The translations under genes were made by a program, and so were the position numbers. Shown here one piece after another: positions 13,424 to 26,270 of a DNA stretch of 64,000 nt (positions are counted from its first letter, which is position 1; each line of letters begins with the position of its first letter). The stretch is taken from assembly GCA_950295325.1 (NCBI GenBank), contig OX485808.1:4404501-4468500 (forward strand), in the 5' to 3' direction. The notes below the pieces were generated by a model that ran no database searches, was not told the DNA's origin, and saw only the letters and a list, made by a program, of their open reading frames with translations. This DNA is from Polytrichum commune. Its lineage: Eukaryota > Streptophyta > Polytrichopsida > Polytrichales > Polytrichaceae.

Positions 13424-14610
13424 GTTGCACAATCTGCATATATAATGTTACAGCACTATGTCATTCTTAATTCTCCAAGTGGATACTGAAAATGGTTCCT
13501 CGCACAAGAGACTCGATTCAACACATTCACAACATAACCCTTACAATTGAACTTTCACATCATAAGCCCACCACTTTATACACCATCAGAAAACCACAAA
13601 GTCTCCTCCAATGTCGATCAATGATCACTATATCCCAGTGTCCCAATCTCCAAGTCTTCAGAAAGGAAGAAAACAATGTCGACCCACAACGTGTTGCGGA
13701 ATCTGCATATATGATGTTACAGCATTATGTCATTCTTTAATTCTCCGAGTTAATTTCTCATAAGGGATTTGATCGACACAATATAACCCTTACAATTGAG
13801 TTTTTCACAGTATACGCCCACCACTTTGTACACCGTCAGAAAAGCAAAACCACCCTCCAATGTCCATTAATGATCACTATTCCCAGTGTCTCGATCTCCA
13901 GGTCTCTAAAAAGGAAGATAAAAATGGACTCCACAACATGTTGCAGAATCTGCATCATGTTACAGCACCATGTCATTTTTTAATTCTCCGAGGTAATTCT
14001 GCATAAGGGAATTAATCTACACAACACAACCCTCACAATTGAGTATAATTTACGCTTGAAGCCCACCCCTTTGCACATCGCCAAAAAACAAACAACCCCC
14101 ACCAATGTCGATGATGATCACTATAATTTCCTGTCCCACTCTCCAAGTGTCTAAAAAGGAAGGGAAGCTTGACATCCACAATAGGGGTCTAAATTCGTCA
14201 CCGGAACTTGGACCGATGTGGCCAAGGTCTGGGATACACATAGCCCATTGCATTGCATAGTATGCATCAAGTCCATGGCTCAATCCAGACTTGCATAACA
14301 AAAGAACGTCCCTGCAAAGGCAGTCGACACATAACCCTCACAATTGAGCATTCATAATCTTATAGCCTTATTTAAGCCCACCACTTTGCAGATCGCCAGA
14401 AAACCAGGAACCCCCGTCCAATATCGATGATGATCATCATCACTAGAATTTCCTGTCCCCAGTCTCCAAGTCTCTTCGAAGGAAGTCTAAAAGAATGTCC
14501 AGAACAGAGGTCCAAATTCGTCGCCGGAATTTGGAACGATGTGGCCGAGGTCTGGGATACACATAACCCATTGCATCAGGTCCATGGCTCAATCCAGTGC
14601 ATCACAACAT
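13423..14610. repeat. Four-copy diverged tandem array, period about 243-305 bp, abutting the transporter start codon
   Basis: A shared motif TTACAATTGA / TCACAATTGA recurs at 13541, 13790, 14033 and 14338. Each time it is followed by a 'gcccaccac(t)ttt' block, an 'aatgtcgat..tgatcacta' block and a 'ctccaagtct' block. The spacings are 249, 243 and 305 bp. The first two intervals also share 'gttgc(g/a)gaatctgcat' near 13690 and 13940, which matches the sequence covering the transporter start codon at 13421-13440. The last two copies share a longer segment, 'gggatacacata(g/a)cccattgcat', near 14231 and 14552. The array therefore lies in the 5' flank or 5'UTR of the transporter gene. Whether units are alternative first exons or promoter pieces cannot be told from sequence. 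Confidence 0.8.
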
Positions 14611-14899
14611 GAGAACAATGTGAAGAAGCTCACCTCGGAACTTTTCTAATTTGCTTTCAGCCACCTTCAATGGGTGCAAAGGATTCAACGAAGAGGACAC
14701 CGATATGGGTGGCGTCGATATGGCTTCTGAAGAATCTGAGCAGGAATTAAAAAGATTGTTCAGAAAGAATGGTAAGCCCGGATTTCTGTATCTCTCTCTT
14801 TCACTCTGTCTCCGTCCCCTAGCCTCCTTCCTTGCTTCAAGGGCTTTGGTGAGTTAGTGACCTTCCATGCCTCATGTGTCTGTGTACACCGCCTGTTTC

Positions 14900-16020
14900 A
14901 AGGCAGTCTATAAGCAGTTCATCATAACTTACTAACCCACTCATAGAATCTTATGATGACCCAATCTCATCTGGAAACTCATACACTGAGTTTTCCATGA
15001 TCATCAACTCACGCAGGGTTCTCAAGTAAGTATGTTACTATGTAACATACAGACATATTCACACATCTCAATGCTTACATGAAGTTATAATGGACCTTCG
15101 ATGTTATGTATGCCTGTGTCTGTGTCTATGTGTAGTACAATCCAACATCAACAGATTATCTTAACTTACTAAACTACGGTACTCGAACCTTAACAAAAAT
15201 ATCTGGCTAGCTGTTGCATTGTCCATAAACCCCAGCTATTCACACATCAGCAGTATGAGAAACTTTCGAAACTCATAAGTTATCTCTTCCACTGATGATT
15301 AATTCTCACATGAGCAGAGATTGCATCATGGAATTATACATACATACCTCATCCATATGTAGAGGTAATGACCTTCAATGCCTCTGTGGCTACAGTCAGT
15401 ATAACCTCATCACAACTCACTAAACTACTCGAATCATCTCAACAACTTTACAAGGCAATAGACCTCAGATATTCAAACAGCAACAGAAACTTCGGAGATT
15501 CATTAACTCAGGCAGTGCTGTCAATCTCTGCCTGCAACAGGGATTTCATGCAAGGATCCATACAATGTTACACCTACTGACCCTTCTCCGAAACGAAACC
15601 AAGCCTGGCTCCAATGGTACAAGTTAGGTATTGAAGACCCTCGATACATGCCTACCTCGAGCTCACATGTCTGTCCTGATGCCTCCACACTGCTTAACAG
15701 CAAAATTTCATCACAACTTACTAAACCACTCTAATCTTAACAATTTTCAGCATGAGTAGAAACTTTGGAGATTCACAAACTCAGGAAATAATGTCAAAAC
15801 TCTGCCTCCAGCAGGGATTTCATGTAAGCATGCATACAATGTTATAATACCTTCTGACCCAGAATCTCCGAAACAAGGCTGGCTACAACTGCTTCAAATT
15901 AGGCAGTGATCATATGTCTTTTGACATGATGTCTCCACACTCCTTAACAGTAAAAATTGATCACAACTCACTAAACCACTCGAATCTTCGCAACTTTGAG
16001 CATGAGTGGAAAGTTTGCAG
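14900..16020. repeat. Second diverged tandem array upstream of the transporter, period about 250-300 bp
   Basis: Versions of 'atcacaact(c/t)actaaac' occur near 14920, 15160, 15409, 15710 and 15959. From the third copy on, longer blocks are shared: 'actcgaatc', 'gaaacttcggagattca', 'aactcagg', 'cagggatttcatg' and 'ccatacaatgtta'. Spacings are about 240, 249, 301 and 250 bp. No convincing reading frame runs through it. It lies 1.5-2.6 kb upstream of the transporter start codon and is separate in sequence from the 13.4-14.6 kb array. Confidence 0.7.
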
Positions 16021-16029
16021 GAAGCTCAT

Positions 16030-18000
16030 GATAAACTGATGAACTTTGCCAGGGGATTCATGTGCATATATACTCACATTCCTCATGAGCTAGCTTAGCT
16101 ACCCAATTCAAAACAGATGCCTATGAATTTGCCTACAGTTTTCAATTGCTGAATCTGTTCATGATACTATTTACCATCTCTGGCCACATGGCAGAAAGAT
16201 ACATCTACTTCCCCAAGAGCCTAACCTTTCATGTGACGAAGTGATGGACCCACTTGGAGTTCACATGATTTGAGGTGCACAGGATTCATTGACTCCGCAT
16301 TTGGTTACTTTCTGCTCACCAACTCCCACCCCTCCCCAATTTTCACCCCAGCCAGTTGGGAATTTCATATAATGTTCTCACATTCAATTTGCTCCTCCAA
16401 ATTGTTATGTATGGGGTCTTTGGTTTTTCTGAGGATGGGTATCGGTGTATAATAGGGCCCTCAATAGGCGAGGCATATAGGTCAAGCCTATTGGGGCCGC
16501 CATTGTACATTAGTACCTGGCCTCAAAGAACCAATACCGCACATTAATCGGTGGCGGGTTGTATCAAGCCAGGCATTCCTTGCCATTTCCTGCCTACCTA
16601 CCTAACGTGCCATCGAGTACCGATTATCGTCATATAAACAGTTCTCCTTGGAGCCACTAATAGAGCGCCACATAGGCGAGAAACGGCCCCAAACTGATTA
16701 CGAACCATCGAGAGGAGAGTGGGATGACGAGCCATCCACCTACTCGAGATGGTTATCGGTAAGAGCCGGTCACTCATCCAAGTGGAGGCACTTCCAACAA
16801 TTCTCTTGCAGTTTTTAGGCCACATAGAGGACATTTCATCTATAACCTAAAGTTTTACATCCGTGAGCAAACTGGTTATATCTCATAACGGGCAAAGTTG
16901 ATGAATGTCTTGCTGCTATCGTACCTCATCGTCTACCACTCTCCTCTCGCCCATTATGGACTACCTATAATAAAATTGTATTTGGATATGTACATTTTAA
17001 ATTTGGAAATGTATTCACACGTTAGAACCCATTATAGATCACAATTCATGATAGGTGCACTCACCTTAAAGTCAACTCTTTTAGTGTCACTTCATCCTTT
17101 CTATCGTCACCTTTCAAGTTGTTATGAAGAGTTTGTTTTTGTCTAGTATCTTTTTATAAATGATTTACTTGAATTAAGGTTTGCATTGGAACCAAGAGTT
17201 CTAATTATACATGTCAATGAGCTATTTAATTGCTTCTAATAACATGTTTTACAAAAGTGCAAGGCCTACCTATTATGCCATATACAAGCCACCAAGATAT
17301 CCCCAACTAGTTACTTTACTTCTCTCTTTTTTATCAAATGAAATAATTTGTTTTATCTTTCTCTCTCTATTGCAATTTGAACAATACACTTGCCAAAGTG
17401 TTCAGGTGAAAATTCCTAGTTTAACTCACATTTAAGTCAATCTGGACATATTTTCAAAATTTGGACTTTCTAGTTGCTACAATTCTATGGGCAGACCCAT
17501 CGATACACATCTTATATACCTCAAGTTCATTGGAGGTATGTGAATCCTTAATGATCTTATGCTCGTAAAACGTGATGGAAAAAAAAACCTGATGATAAAT
17601 CTACATAATAAAATGTTGAAGAATGAAATCATATTGTATAATATTATCATAATCAACATTGCATATTCTATCGTAGGATCCTAGCATACACCCATGTTGG
17701 AGGATCCTATGATAAAATTTAACACGTTACAATTATGGACTTGAACTTAGTCTAATTTTACTTAAATATCGGTTGTTTCATTAGTTACCCAACTCAAACA
17801 CTTATATTTTGCTCCCAAAATGGTTTAAACTATGTACATCAAAGTAAATATTGTACCATGAGCCTCAGTTTGGCACTTTTAGTGCCATAATGTAATTTCC
17901 TTGTGGACTTTTATATGGTTTCTCTCAATTAGATGTTAACATATGTCCAAACTCCTCAAACATATAATTATCTTATCCCAAGAAAAAGAGACATGATATG
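16030..18000. other. Noncoding stretch, no gene seen
   Basis: Short ORFs only. A small imperfect palindrome around 16455-16495 ('caataggcgagg' / 'caagcctattggg') is visible. No domain, RNA gene or long repeat was recognised. Confidence 0.45.
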
Positions 18001-18005
18001 GTACT

Positions 18006-18322
18006 AACTACACTAAATATTGTTTATTTGTCTTGCTCAATTCTAATTGTAAAATGTCCGTGTAGTGTCACCAACACTAAAATGTAAACCTAATATTCTT
18101 TGCCATTCCATGTAAATTTTTGGGGGCATTATAGGGGGCATTTACAATGTGGCAATTACTATCGCTTACTAAGTGATTTTTGACCCAATCATCGACAATA
18201 TACCATATTTTTAAAGTCTTGATGACAAAATTTGTAAACTTATTCATAAGAAATGTCATTAGAAAAGTTACCACACTGACATGAAATACCACGTGACACT
18301 TAATACAATATTTAGTGTCACG
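18006..18322. mobile_element. Inverted-repeat element (MITE-like), CACTAC-end family, 'TTTAGTGTCA' subtype
   Basis: The left end reads ACTACACTAAATATTG. The right end reads CAATATTTAGTGTCACG, roughly its reverse complement. Internal blocks 'cttgctcaattctaattg' and 'gtgtcaccaacactaaa' match the element at 23753-24148 in the opposite orientation, which supports a family. It encodes no transposase, so it would be non-autonomous. Confidence 0.6.
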
Positions 18323-19004
18323 ATAACATTCCAAAGTTTATTGAACCTTGATACACAGTTCATTGGTTCAATGAAAGAGAAAGTCAATGTTGGATATTAT
18401 TTGCATAGGAGAGACATTGTAGTGCCACAACAACCAAAAACCCTAAACCCTTAGAAATCAAATGTAAACCACAAGATGTCAAAATCTCATGAACTCAATT
18501 GCATAAACCTCCTTCTCATCGCTTTATAATGGGTTTCAATATTTAATTCAAAATCTTTGGTGGAAATTTTCCTTTATCGGTCCAATACTACTTTATTTTA
18601 TTTTATTTTTTCATTGAATTTTACGTATGGAATTTTAGAGCACTATAATAGGACTCTTGATTTTAGTACACACAATTTAGTACTTGCTTGGAAGCCGTCG
18701 GTATAAGGGTGAATGTATGTACTTGTCTCACATGTAAGTTTTTTGGTATTCAAATGTTTTGTGCAAGGAGTTGCATAAGTGATACATACTTAGTTGATTT
18801 GACACCGGAATTACCTTTAAAAGATCCCAAATCAATGCACATGAATTTATGTGAGAGATGAATCAACCACACACCTATAGGGGGTCAAGTTTTATTGTTG
18901 GATGCATGAGAGGTTCACTCGTATCCAATAATTTCCTCTCTCCTCAAATCCAGATTTAGAATGTGTGCAGTGGATTTCTAAATTCTCTAAATATTTTGTT
19001 CTTA

Positions 19005-19508
19005 GGGCCACTTCACACACGAGATTAAGAGCCCGTGACCATTACAATTCAAGCACTCTCATTGGTGGAAAAGGTGGAGCCGGTTCAAGTTCACTTCACA
19101 CTACGCTTGAGGGACCAACGGAGTATGTGAATGCAAGATGGGTGTAAAGTCTACATGGATTCCTACATGGCATCAAATGGATCATGTTTCATGATCACTT
19201 GGATTATTTTTCAAAACCACCTCTTGGAGGTAGGCCTAACACCAAACCAGGAGACCATGGCACTCCAAACGCTCACAACTGTTGATTTATTCTATTTTAT
19301 CATGTACGAGGACCCACAAACAAAATAGAAATTCATTGAAATAGCATTTGGTTGAGGGCCCGGTTACATATGGCTTCACACTACACTTGAGGATCCGTGA
19401 CCACACTACATGATTTTGGAGGTGTCTTGGGACGGCTTTTGGATGCGTTCTTGTGGGCTTTCACAATTTCATGGTCACGGCTCTTGGCTCGTGTGTGTGA
19501 AGTGGCCC
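19005..19508. mobile_element. Harbinger/Tourist-like non-autonomous element with TTA target duplication
   Basis: The terminal inverted repeats are about 40 bp. The left end starts GGGCCACTTCACACACGAG and the right end finishes CTCGTGTGTGTGAAGTGGCC plus a final C. Both continue inward to a 'cgtgacca' or 'tggtcacg' block. The element is flanked by TTA on both sides (19002-19004 and 19509-19511). A three-base TTA/TAA duplication and GGG-type ends are typical of PIF/Harbinger-derived MITEs. There is no transposase. Two further 'cttcacacta' motifs lie inside. Confidence 0.75.
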
Positions 19509-19787
19509 TTAGTTATCAACTTGCTTCTCCTTTGTTGCCTCCTTGCAGGCTAGTGTCTGTAGTTCGTATGCTGACAAACACTCCATAAAGCTTCATGCAC
19601 CTGACATGTAAGTAATAATTTGGGTCACCTTCAACTTTCCCAATGCACTTGACATGTGAGTGATGATTCCGCCTTCCATCTCTCTCAACAAGCATGGGGA
19701 TTTCCCATTCAAACCATGGCTATGGAAGGACTTACCAAAGTGCATGCTCCCGCTCTAAGCAAAATTGAATAAACGTTGGTGTGCATG

Positions 19788-20075
19788 CACCGATGTGAAT
19801 GCGAAATCACTCTCCTTTGCACGTTACTTTGATCATGTTTTACCATACGTCAGGGTAAGGATATTGTCTTCTTCCTCAGGAGGTGGACTTCATTTCCTCA
19901 TGTTCTTGACGATGTTGGCGTGTAAGATAGGACCGATGTGAATAGGGAACTACTCTCCTTTACACGTTACACGGTTCATGTTTTACCAGACGTTAACGCA
20001 AGGATATTGACTTCTTTTTTCAGCAAGTGGACCCCATTTGCTCTTATTATTTGAAGATGTTGGGGTGTAAGCTAG
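19788..20075. repeat. Two-copy tandem duplication, period about 143 bp
   Basis: 'accgatgtgaat' recurs at 19789 and 19932. Each copy is followed by 'actctccttt(g/a)cacgtta', 'catgttttacca.acgt', 'aaggatattg.cttctt' and 'gatgttgg.gtgtaag'. It is noncoding. Confidence 0.75.
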
Positions 20076-20475
20076 GTTGTCACATGTTTTTAACTGCAAA
20101 TTTGTAATAGATCTATCAAGGACACTAGTTACTCTAGGTTGCCCCTCATAATATTGCTAAGTTGTGACTAAGCTCCACCTACCACTTACCCTAGGTATGA
20201 GAATGATTTGACATCAAGGTCCCCATGAAACATGGCATCTGTTTCATTTAGGATGAACGAGGGAGCATGAGGTATCGTAATGTTATTTTAGGTGGACTCT
20301 AGACACAATCTTGATTTTTTTTTGGGTGTTTATTCTTAACCACATCCCTTGCCCATGTACCATTCAAATATAGGTGCTCACGTAAGACAAGTATTCGATT
20401 AAGGCCCACATACCTTACACAAGAAAATCAAAACTCTCAAGGAGTTGTCCCATGTCATAAGTAGCCCCCAAACCT

Positions 20476-20757
20476 CACAAGTACATTGTTTTGTCTAACT
20501 AGTGTGGGCGGGAAATTCATATGGGTTGGAATTTACTGTGGCCCACATTAATTTATAGCACTTGCCTTGGTTGAAATTAGTAGTTTTATAGTACTTGCCT
20601 TGCCTTGAATTTTCATCCAAATATGTAGATGAAAAAACCCACACCCATTATTCACTAGAAATTAAAGTGGGCCACTTCAAATTATAATAAAAAAAATAAG
20701 TGTGAGTAACTGGGAATCAGCATGGCCCACACTAATCAGACAAAATAGTGTAGTTGT
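20476..20757. mobile_element. Inverted-repeat element, CACTAC-end family, 'TTTTGTCTAATTAGTGTGGG' subtype
   Basis: The left end is GTACATTGTTTTGTCTAACT, then AGTGTGGGC. The right end is the reverse complement of ACACTATTTTGTCTGATTAG, then TGTGGGC, and finishes ...ATAGTGTAGTTGT. About 30 bp of terminal inversion is visible. The element at 40674-40895 has the same ends. No coding capacity. Confidence 0.65.
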
Positions 20758-20759
20758 CA

Positions 20760-23200
20760 AGCCTCACCACTGAGGTTCTTAACCTCATGAGTCATTATTA
20801 GCTACTAAACATAGGAGAGAGGGAATTATCATATAAGAGCGTGCCTCTCATCCATCTAACATGAAAACTTGGCCCCTACATGTTTGTTGCCGAGTCATTT
20901 TGAATGACTTTTGGTATACTAATTCAAGGTCTTTAAAGCTAATTCCGGTGTCAAATCAACCCAAAAAGTAACTTTTGGGTTGCTTATTGTTTCATATTAT
21001 TTTGGGGCTTTTACATTGGATGTATGAGAGGTATGCTCATCTACAATAATTCCCTCTCTCCCTTATTGTGTTTTGCCAATTTTGATACTAGACAATCAAC
21101 ATGGATTTTCTCCTTGTGAAAAGCAAGTGTTCTGCTACCTCCCAAAAGATACTCCACGGTTTATGGTACTTGGTTTCACGTACACTATTTGCAAAGGGCC
21201 TAAAGTAGGCGCCTAGAGCTCTCAAAGTGTCACATCCACTAATTGCCAATATGATACTATTCTTCAACATGAGTATCCTTTTTAAGTGAAAATATATTTA
21301 CTTAATGACATTTAGTGTAGGACATTGGGATACTTGAGATAAATGTTTTTTTTTCAATATGCAAGGGGAAATATTATTGAGGATACTAATGGCAAGTGTC
21401 ATGTGTTTACATTTTTGTGTGCAAGTGGAACATATTCCTAAGCATACTACTGTATTGTGTACACTTTAGTGAACTTGTAGACCATTCTGTAACATAGGCA
21501 TACACCTTGTGACATTAATGAACATACTCACGCCAAGATATTAGTAACGCACTTGAACGCCAAGTATCACGAGGTGACACTAATAGTGAAGTTGTTGATC
21601 ATCAAGGTAACCTAGCATACGCCTCAAAATAGGGTACGTGACACTATCACACATGTGGCACTAAATATCATATAACGGTGTGGTGCATGTTGGGGGCTTG
21701 GAAAACCTAGACTAATGGCACAACAATTGACATCATTTGGGACCTTGAAGGTAATAAGGGACCCCTCACATTCCGTCACAAAACATGACTTATTTTTATA
21801 TATGTCTGAAAATTCTCTCATAAAATTTTGGGTTGATGGAGAAGGCTCAAAGAGTTTCACCCATCTTTCATGTTTTTATTACAACATTAGAATCTCTACT
21901 GAGCTCTTCATAGAAAAGTCCTTCAAAAGGACACCTAGCTCCTTAGTTGATCCCTCTTTAAGAGACTTGGCAATTACTTGTATGTAACAATATTGTGTTG
22001 TTTTTGCAATGGTGGTGCATGAGTTGGTGCACTGAAGTTATTGCATTGACAGTCTTACCAATTTTGAAAGAGGATTTATATATGCAAGACCCTCAGCTTC
22101 TTCTTCCATGACTGAATTTTGGACATGGTTGTTGAAATATGTGTTGTGCAATTTACATGTATTGAAGATTAAACTTGAATGGCCATGAATCGTTTAGGTG
22201 TTTATAGGAACTCAGTCAACAACTCATTCATGTGATTCAGTGTGGCATAGGGAAAAAGAAATACTACCAACATATGAGTCTTATGCAATCGTCTTACATC
22301 TGCGAAAGAACAATGCAAATCTATCATTGTGGTAGATTTGGAGATTTTCTAGTGACGAGAGTCCATTATCCAAGACTCATATGCTTGTAGTGAGATATGG
22401 TTACAAATTTATTGTCTATCACGTGCTCATTGATTGTTAACGCCAACTCTTTGATAAAGAGAATTTACTATAATAAGCTAGGAGAAGTGGGGGCACAAAG
22501 AAGTGGCCCTTCAATTCGTCCACTTTTATGACCAACATACCTATGACTTGCTATCACTTTCGGTCCTTCGAAAGCACAAGCTTTACCACGCCCATAATGG
22601 TTCATATATTGTGAGTTATAGTTGTTTCCAACTACCCAAATCATCGACATCATCAATGAATTCTTTGGAGGGTTTTGCATGTGACATACATAATACCGGT
22701 CGGTCTATGTACCATGCAACGACCTCAATGCTCATGCCAAATAACACATGTATCAACCCCATAGATGCAGACACATATCAATATGGTGTTGATCCATGTA
22801 TCGGGGGTTTGGTATTGGATTATTTCAATCTTGTGTGATGACAACCATAATATTAGTCAACAACCTTGGAGTCTTCCATGCCCCCAAAAAACATTGGGGA
22901 GGAATTATCACTATGCTACTAACTCTACTTCACGAAATCCTAACTGCATGGGGAAAGGAGAGTATATTGAACCATGCTACTGCTACCAGTATACCCCTAC
23001 AGTGATGGCGTGGCCCACATCCAAGCCAATTAAAAAGAAAGTGTCGCATGACTAGTCAAAGTAACCGCTAAATCCCTACATTGTTAGGCTACAACCGTAG
23101 CACAAATGCAGGTAAAATGCTAAGATTCTCACCCCAAACTTCCTTGATTCCATAGCCCACCTAACTCAGCAAGGTTGTTGACTATATCTTATGATAATGC
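20760..23200. other. Noncoding stretch, no gene recognised
   Basis: Several overlapping ORFs of 60-110 codons are present on both strands near 21.7 and 22.5-23.0 kb. None shows a domain, conserved motif or splice structure. 'gacactatcacacatg' and 'gcactaaatatcatat' near 21650 resemble an eroded element end. Confidence 0.4.
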
Positions 23201-23752
23201 ATCATCTTTTGTATGGTATTGTATTTCTTGATACCGCTCAAGCATGTACTCGGGTACCATTGCACCATATCTAGGTGAGACCTTATGTAACTTACCCGCA
23301 CAATATGGGTAGCTACCTCTCCTAGGTCTTCATCGAAATAAGCAAAGCACTTAATCCACAAGCATGTGAGCCCAAGAGATTCTCACGCTATGTGCTACAT
23401 TCTTAACCTAGCACTTTGGATCTTGGAATATGCTGCACCAAGTTCTTTGTGGGCTGTGACATATCCTTGCAAATAACTATAACAATGAAAACGGATAAAA
23501 TTGTGGATGAGATGTCTTGATGCCATCGGGCTCATAACCTTTGTTTAGGTGAAATAATATAGTATTTGTCCCAAGGTATTGAGTATGCTTTCAAGACATT
23601 TTTATGTCGAAAGCTAACTTGCTAACTATGTAGCGATCTCCGAATGGTTTTGTGATTCTTGATACTAGTTGGGTATGTTCCCTTGTAGTATTGCACATAC
23701 CATAGCACCACACGTAGGTGAGAGACCCTATGTACCCGGACAACATGTGGCT

Positions 23753-24148
23753 CACTACACTAAATATGATATTTAGTGTCATACGGTATTTAATGTCACT
23801 ATGGTAACTTTTCGGATGACACTTCTTATGAATTAGGTTTACAAATAATGTCATGGATGATGGATGATGGATGGCGGATGAGTTCATCCATTGGCCAAAA
23901 CCCTACTTTCTCTTGTCGGCAACTTGTGATGAAATATTTTCATGGATGATTGAAAGCTGGACAAAAAATCACTTGGTGAGTGACAATAATTGCAACACTG
24001 TAAATCTATAATCATCCAAAACATTCACAAGGAATGAGAAATAATGTTGGGTTAACATTTAGTGTTGGTGACACTATACCACGGTTTACAATTAGTAGTG
24101 AGCAAGACAATTAGAATTGGTGACACTAAATATCATATCTAGTGTACC
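23753..24148. mobile_element. Inverted-repeat element, CACTAC-end family, 'TTTAGTGTCA' subtype
   Basis: The left end is CACTACACTAAATATGATAT followed by TTAGTGTCA. The right end is the reverse complement of TACACTAGATATGATATTTA plus GTGTCA, so the terminal inversion is about 27 bp with one mismatch. The interior matches the element at 18006-18322 in reverse. Non-autonomous; no transposase. Confidence 0.75.
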
Positions 24149-24416
24149 TCTCTTTGGAACAAGCAAGGCAACCCGTGGCATGTGCACCCAAGGTAGATCA
24201 CCCCACACAACTTGTGACTTAGTATATCATCAGAGTATGCTACACCAAGTTCATGACATTACTCAATCATTTGGGTCAGTTCACTGGACCCTGGAATAAA
24301 AAGAACTCTATTTGTGGGCCCCCTTAAAAAAGTAATAATATTCAAGTATTCTTCATATACATAGGCTCAACACTTGAAAATTTGAGTGAGGTTATAATCC
24401 TGATAATATCTGTAGG

Positions 24417-24610
24417 AAGTATTGTCCATCCCGACACTATTCATAGCAACACTATACATGTATAAAAATACCAACATTATTCAAAATATTCATATCATTC
24501 ATACCGACACTATTCATTATTTATACCAGTATCAATTTCTTCCTATTATCTAAGGTTCTTCCCATGAAAGTAAGACGGTGAAGGCCCATTATCAGATGCT
24601 AAGTATAGAA
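24417..24610. repeat. Dispersed repeat with 'cgacactattca' blocks (copy 1 of 3)
   Basis: It shares 'accgacactattca', 'accag.atcaa.ttcttccta' and 'cccatgaa..taag' with 32010-32220. A shorter match ('accggcattattcatca') is at 36115-36215. It is noncoding and its family is not recognised. Confidence 0.55.
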
Positions 24611-25909
24611 ATTGAATTCAACCATATGGCTAAGTAAAGTTATATCATAATTTGTGATATATTCTTGCAAAATCAATGTCAACAAAACAAAGAAAAAAAA
24701 AGATCTTCTAGAAATTAAGAAACACAAGGAGAGAACTGAATCTTTCCAAACGATTTCATGATGGCATTGGGACACAAAACCCTTGTTATGATATTGACCC
24801 AATAAGTGTGTGTATTTTTTAAATGTTCTTACTATGAAAAAGCAGGTATCGCCTTTTGCATGGTACTATAATACCGGTCAACACATGTTCTCACATACCA
24901 TTGCACCATACCTAGATGAGACCTTACTAGCTACCTCTCCTCTCGTAGGCCGTCTTCCGGCCAAGCAAGGTAATTTAATGCGTATGGACTCAAAGAGAGA
25001 TCCCCCTCACTCTACACTATATATCTACTATTGGTCACAATTCAAACTAAGTCCATCATCGGAATATGCTACACCAAGTTCTAATTTGTGACATCTTCTT
25101 ACAAATAAATGTAATGGGAAAAGGATCTTGTGGCGGAGAGGGCGGAGAGAGAGTGGCCTTCCAGGTGTCATTACGGCATTGGCTTGTACCCCTTCCTTTG
25201 CATTGAACCCTTTGAAAAAATGCCCGCACATCATATCCATATGTGAAAAGTCCTTTAAAGCTCAACAGTGGAGACGATCAACATCAAGGCACTTGCATGT
25301 TAACAAGTTGTGTGTGTGTGTGTGTGGGGGGGGGGGGTGTGGGGGTTGCGTACTCTTAAGGGACCCAGTTTTTGCTCCAAAAAGAGTAAAGGACTTGCCA
25401 TGTAAAGTATGTGGCCTTATTGTGGGCACTTCCAACTCCACGAAAAAATTGCCGTTGGATTGAATTGGGAATTCAATGTCATTTAGTCAGCAGTTGTGAG
25501 TCACATGCGGATCGTCCTTTCTAGTTATGGAATCTGACTTGAAATTGCAAAAGTTGTAAGTGGTCAGAGTGAGATTTGGTTATGGACAACGGTTCTTGTA
25601 AACATGCCCAATTATATTAACAATTGAACCTAGAATTGATGTCTATGTTATAAGCACATAGTCCAATTTCATTGTAACACATTTATTTTTGTATGTTTTC
25701 TTGATTGCAAGATTCTTCATGGTGGGCCCATCTTGGTGGCACATTGGTCAGGGATGGCATGCATGAACGGCACCCATCTTGTGATTTTTGCTAGCCTCTA
25801 ATTAAGAATAGTATAGCAAACCCACATGTCTAATGTTATGATTAAAGTCTAGTTCGCCCCCTTCGGTTAACCATGTCTTGTGTAACTACAAGTTACCGTA
25901 GTCCATTGC

Positions 25910-26270
25910 CACTACACTAAATAGTCCTATTAGTGTGGGAATAACTAGCATGCGCCACACTATAAGTCTACTAGTCAAGGTGGAATTGCGATAGGTCTAA
26001 GACCTTCGGTCTTACCCTAAGTCTTCATGAAGACTTCCACCCAACACCTTACGTAAAATAAGATAGCCACCTTACATCAAATGTATCTCGAAAACAAATA
26101 ATCACCCACTCTAATCTTCTAGGAAAAACAATTACTGTGACCCAAGCCAAATTCCTACTAGAAATTCAATGTGGATCAAAAAATGTGGCCCACATTAATT
26201 CTCATTATAAGAAGTAGTACAGGCTCTAGAAAATTACTATAACCCACAGTAACATGATTATTTAGTATGC
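25910..26270. mobile_element. Inverted-repeat element, CACTAC-end family, 'AGTCCTATTAGTGTGG' subtype
   Basis: The left end is CACTACACTAAATAGTCCTA, then TTAGTGTGG. The right end is CCCACAGTAACATGATTATT, then TAGTATG, roughly the inverse. Internal blocks 'aagtcttc.tg.agactt' and 'ggctctagaaaattact' match the copy at 42279-42602, and part of it matches the truncated copy at 56405-56526. No coding sequence. Confidence 0.65.

Larger units (their letters stand above)
23200..25110. repeat. Cluster of related diverged repeat units
   Basis: Related blocks recur. 'accattgcaccatacctag..gagacctta' is found near 23258 and 24899, with a variant near 23695. 'atgct(a/g)caccaagttct' is found near 23434, 24239 and 25067. 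'gatg.cattggg..cataaccctt(t/g)gtt' is found near 23520 and 24762. The order of blocks is similar in each, suggesting a dispersed element of about 0.6-1 kb present in two or three broken copies. No coding frame was recovered. Confidence 0.5.

Noticed and set aside
18430-18455. Short telomere-like 'aaccctaaaccctta'
   Set aside because: Only about two units; no interstitial telomeric array.
22503-23055. Three overlapping plus-strand ORFs of 69-111 codons
   Set aside because: Frames overlap one another, sequence is low in recognisable motifs and no splice structure fits.
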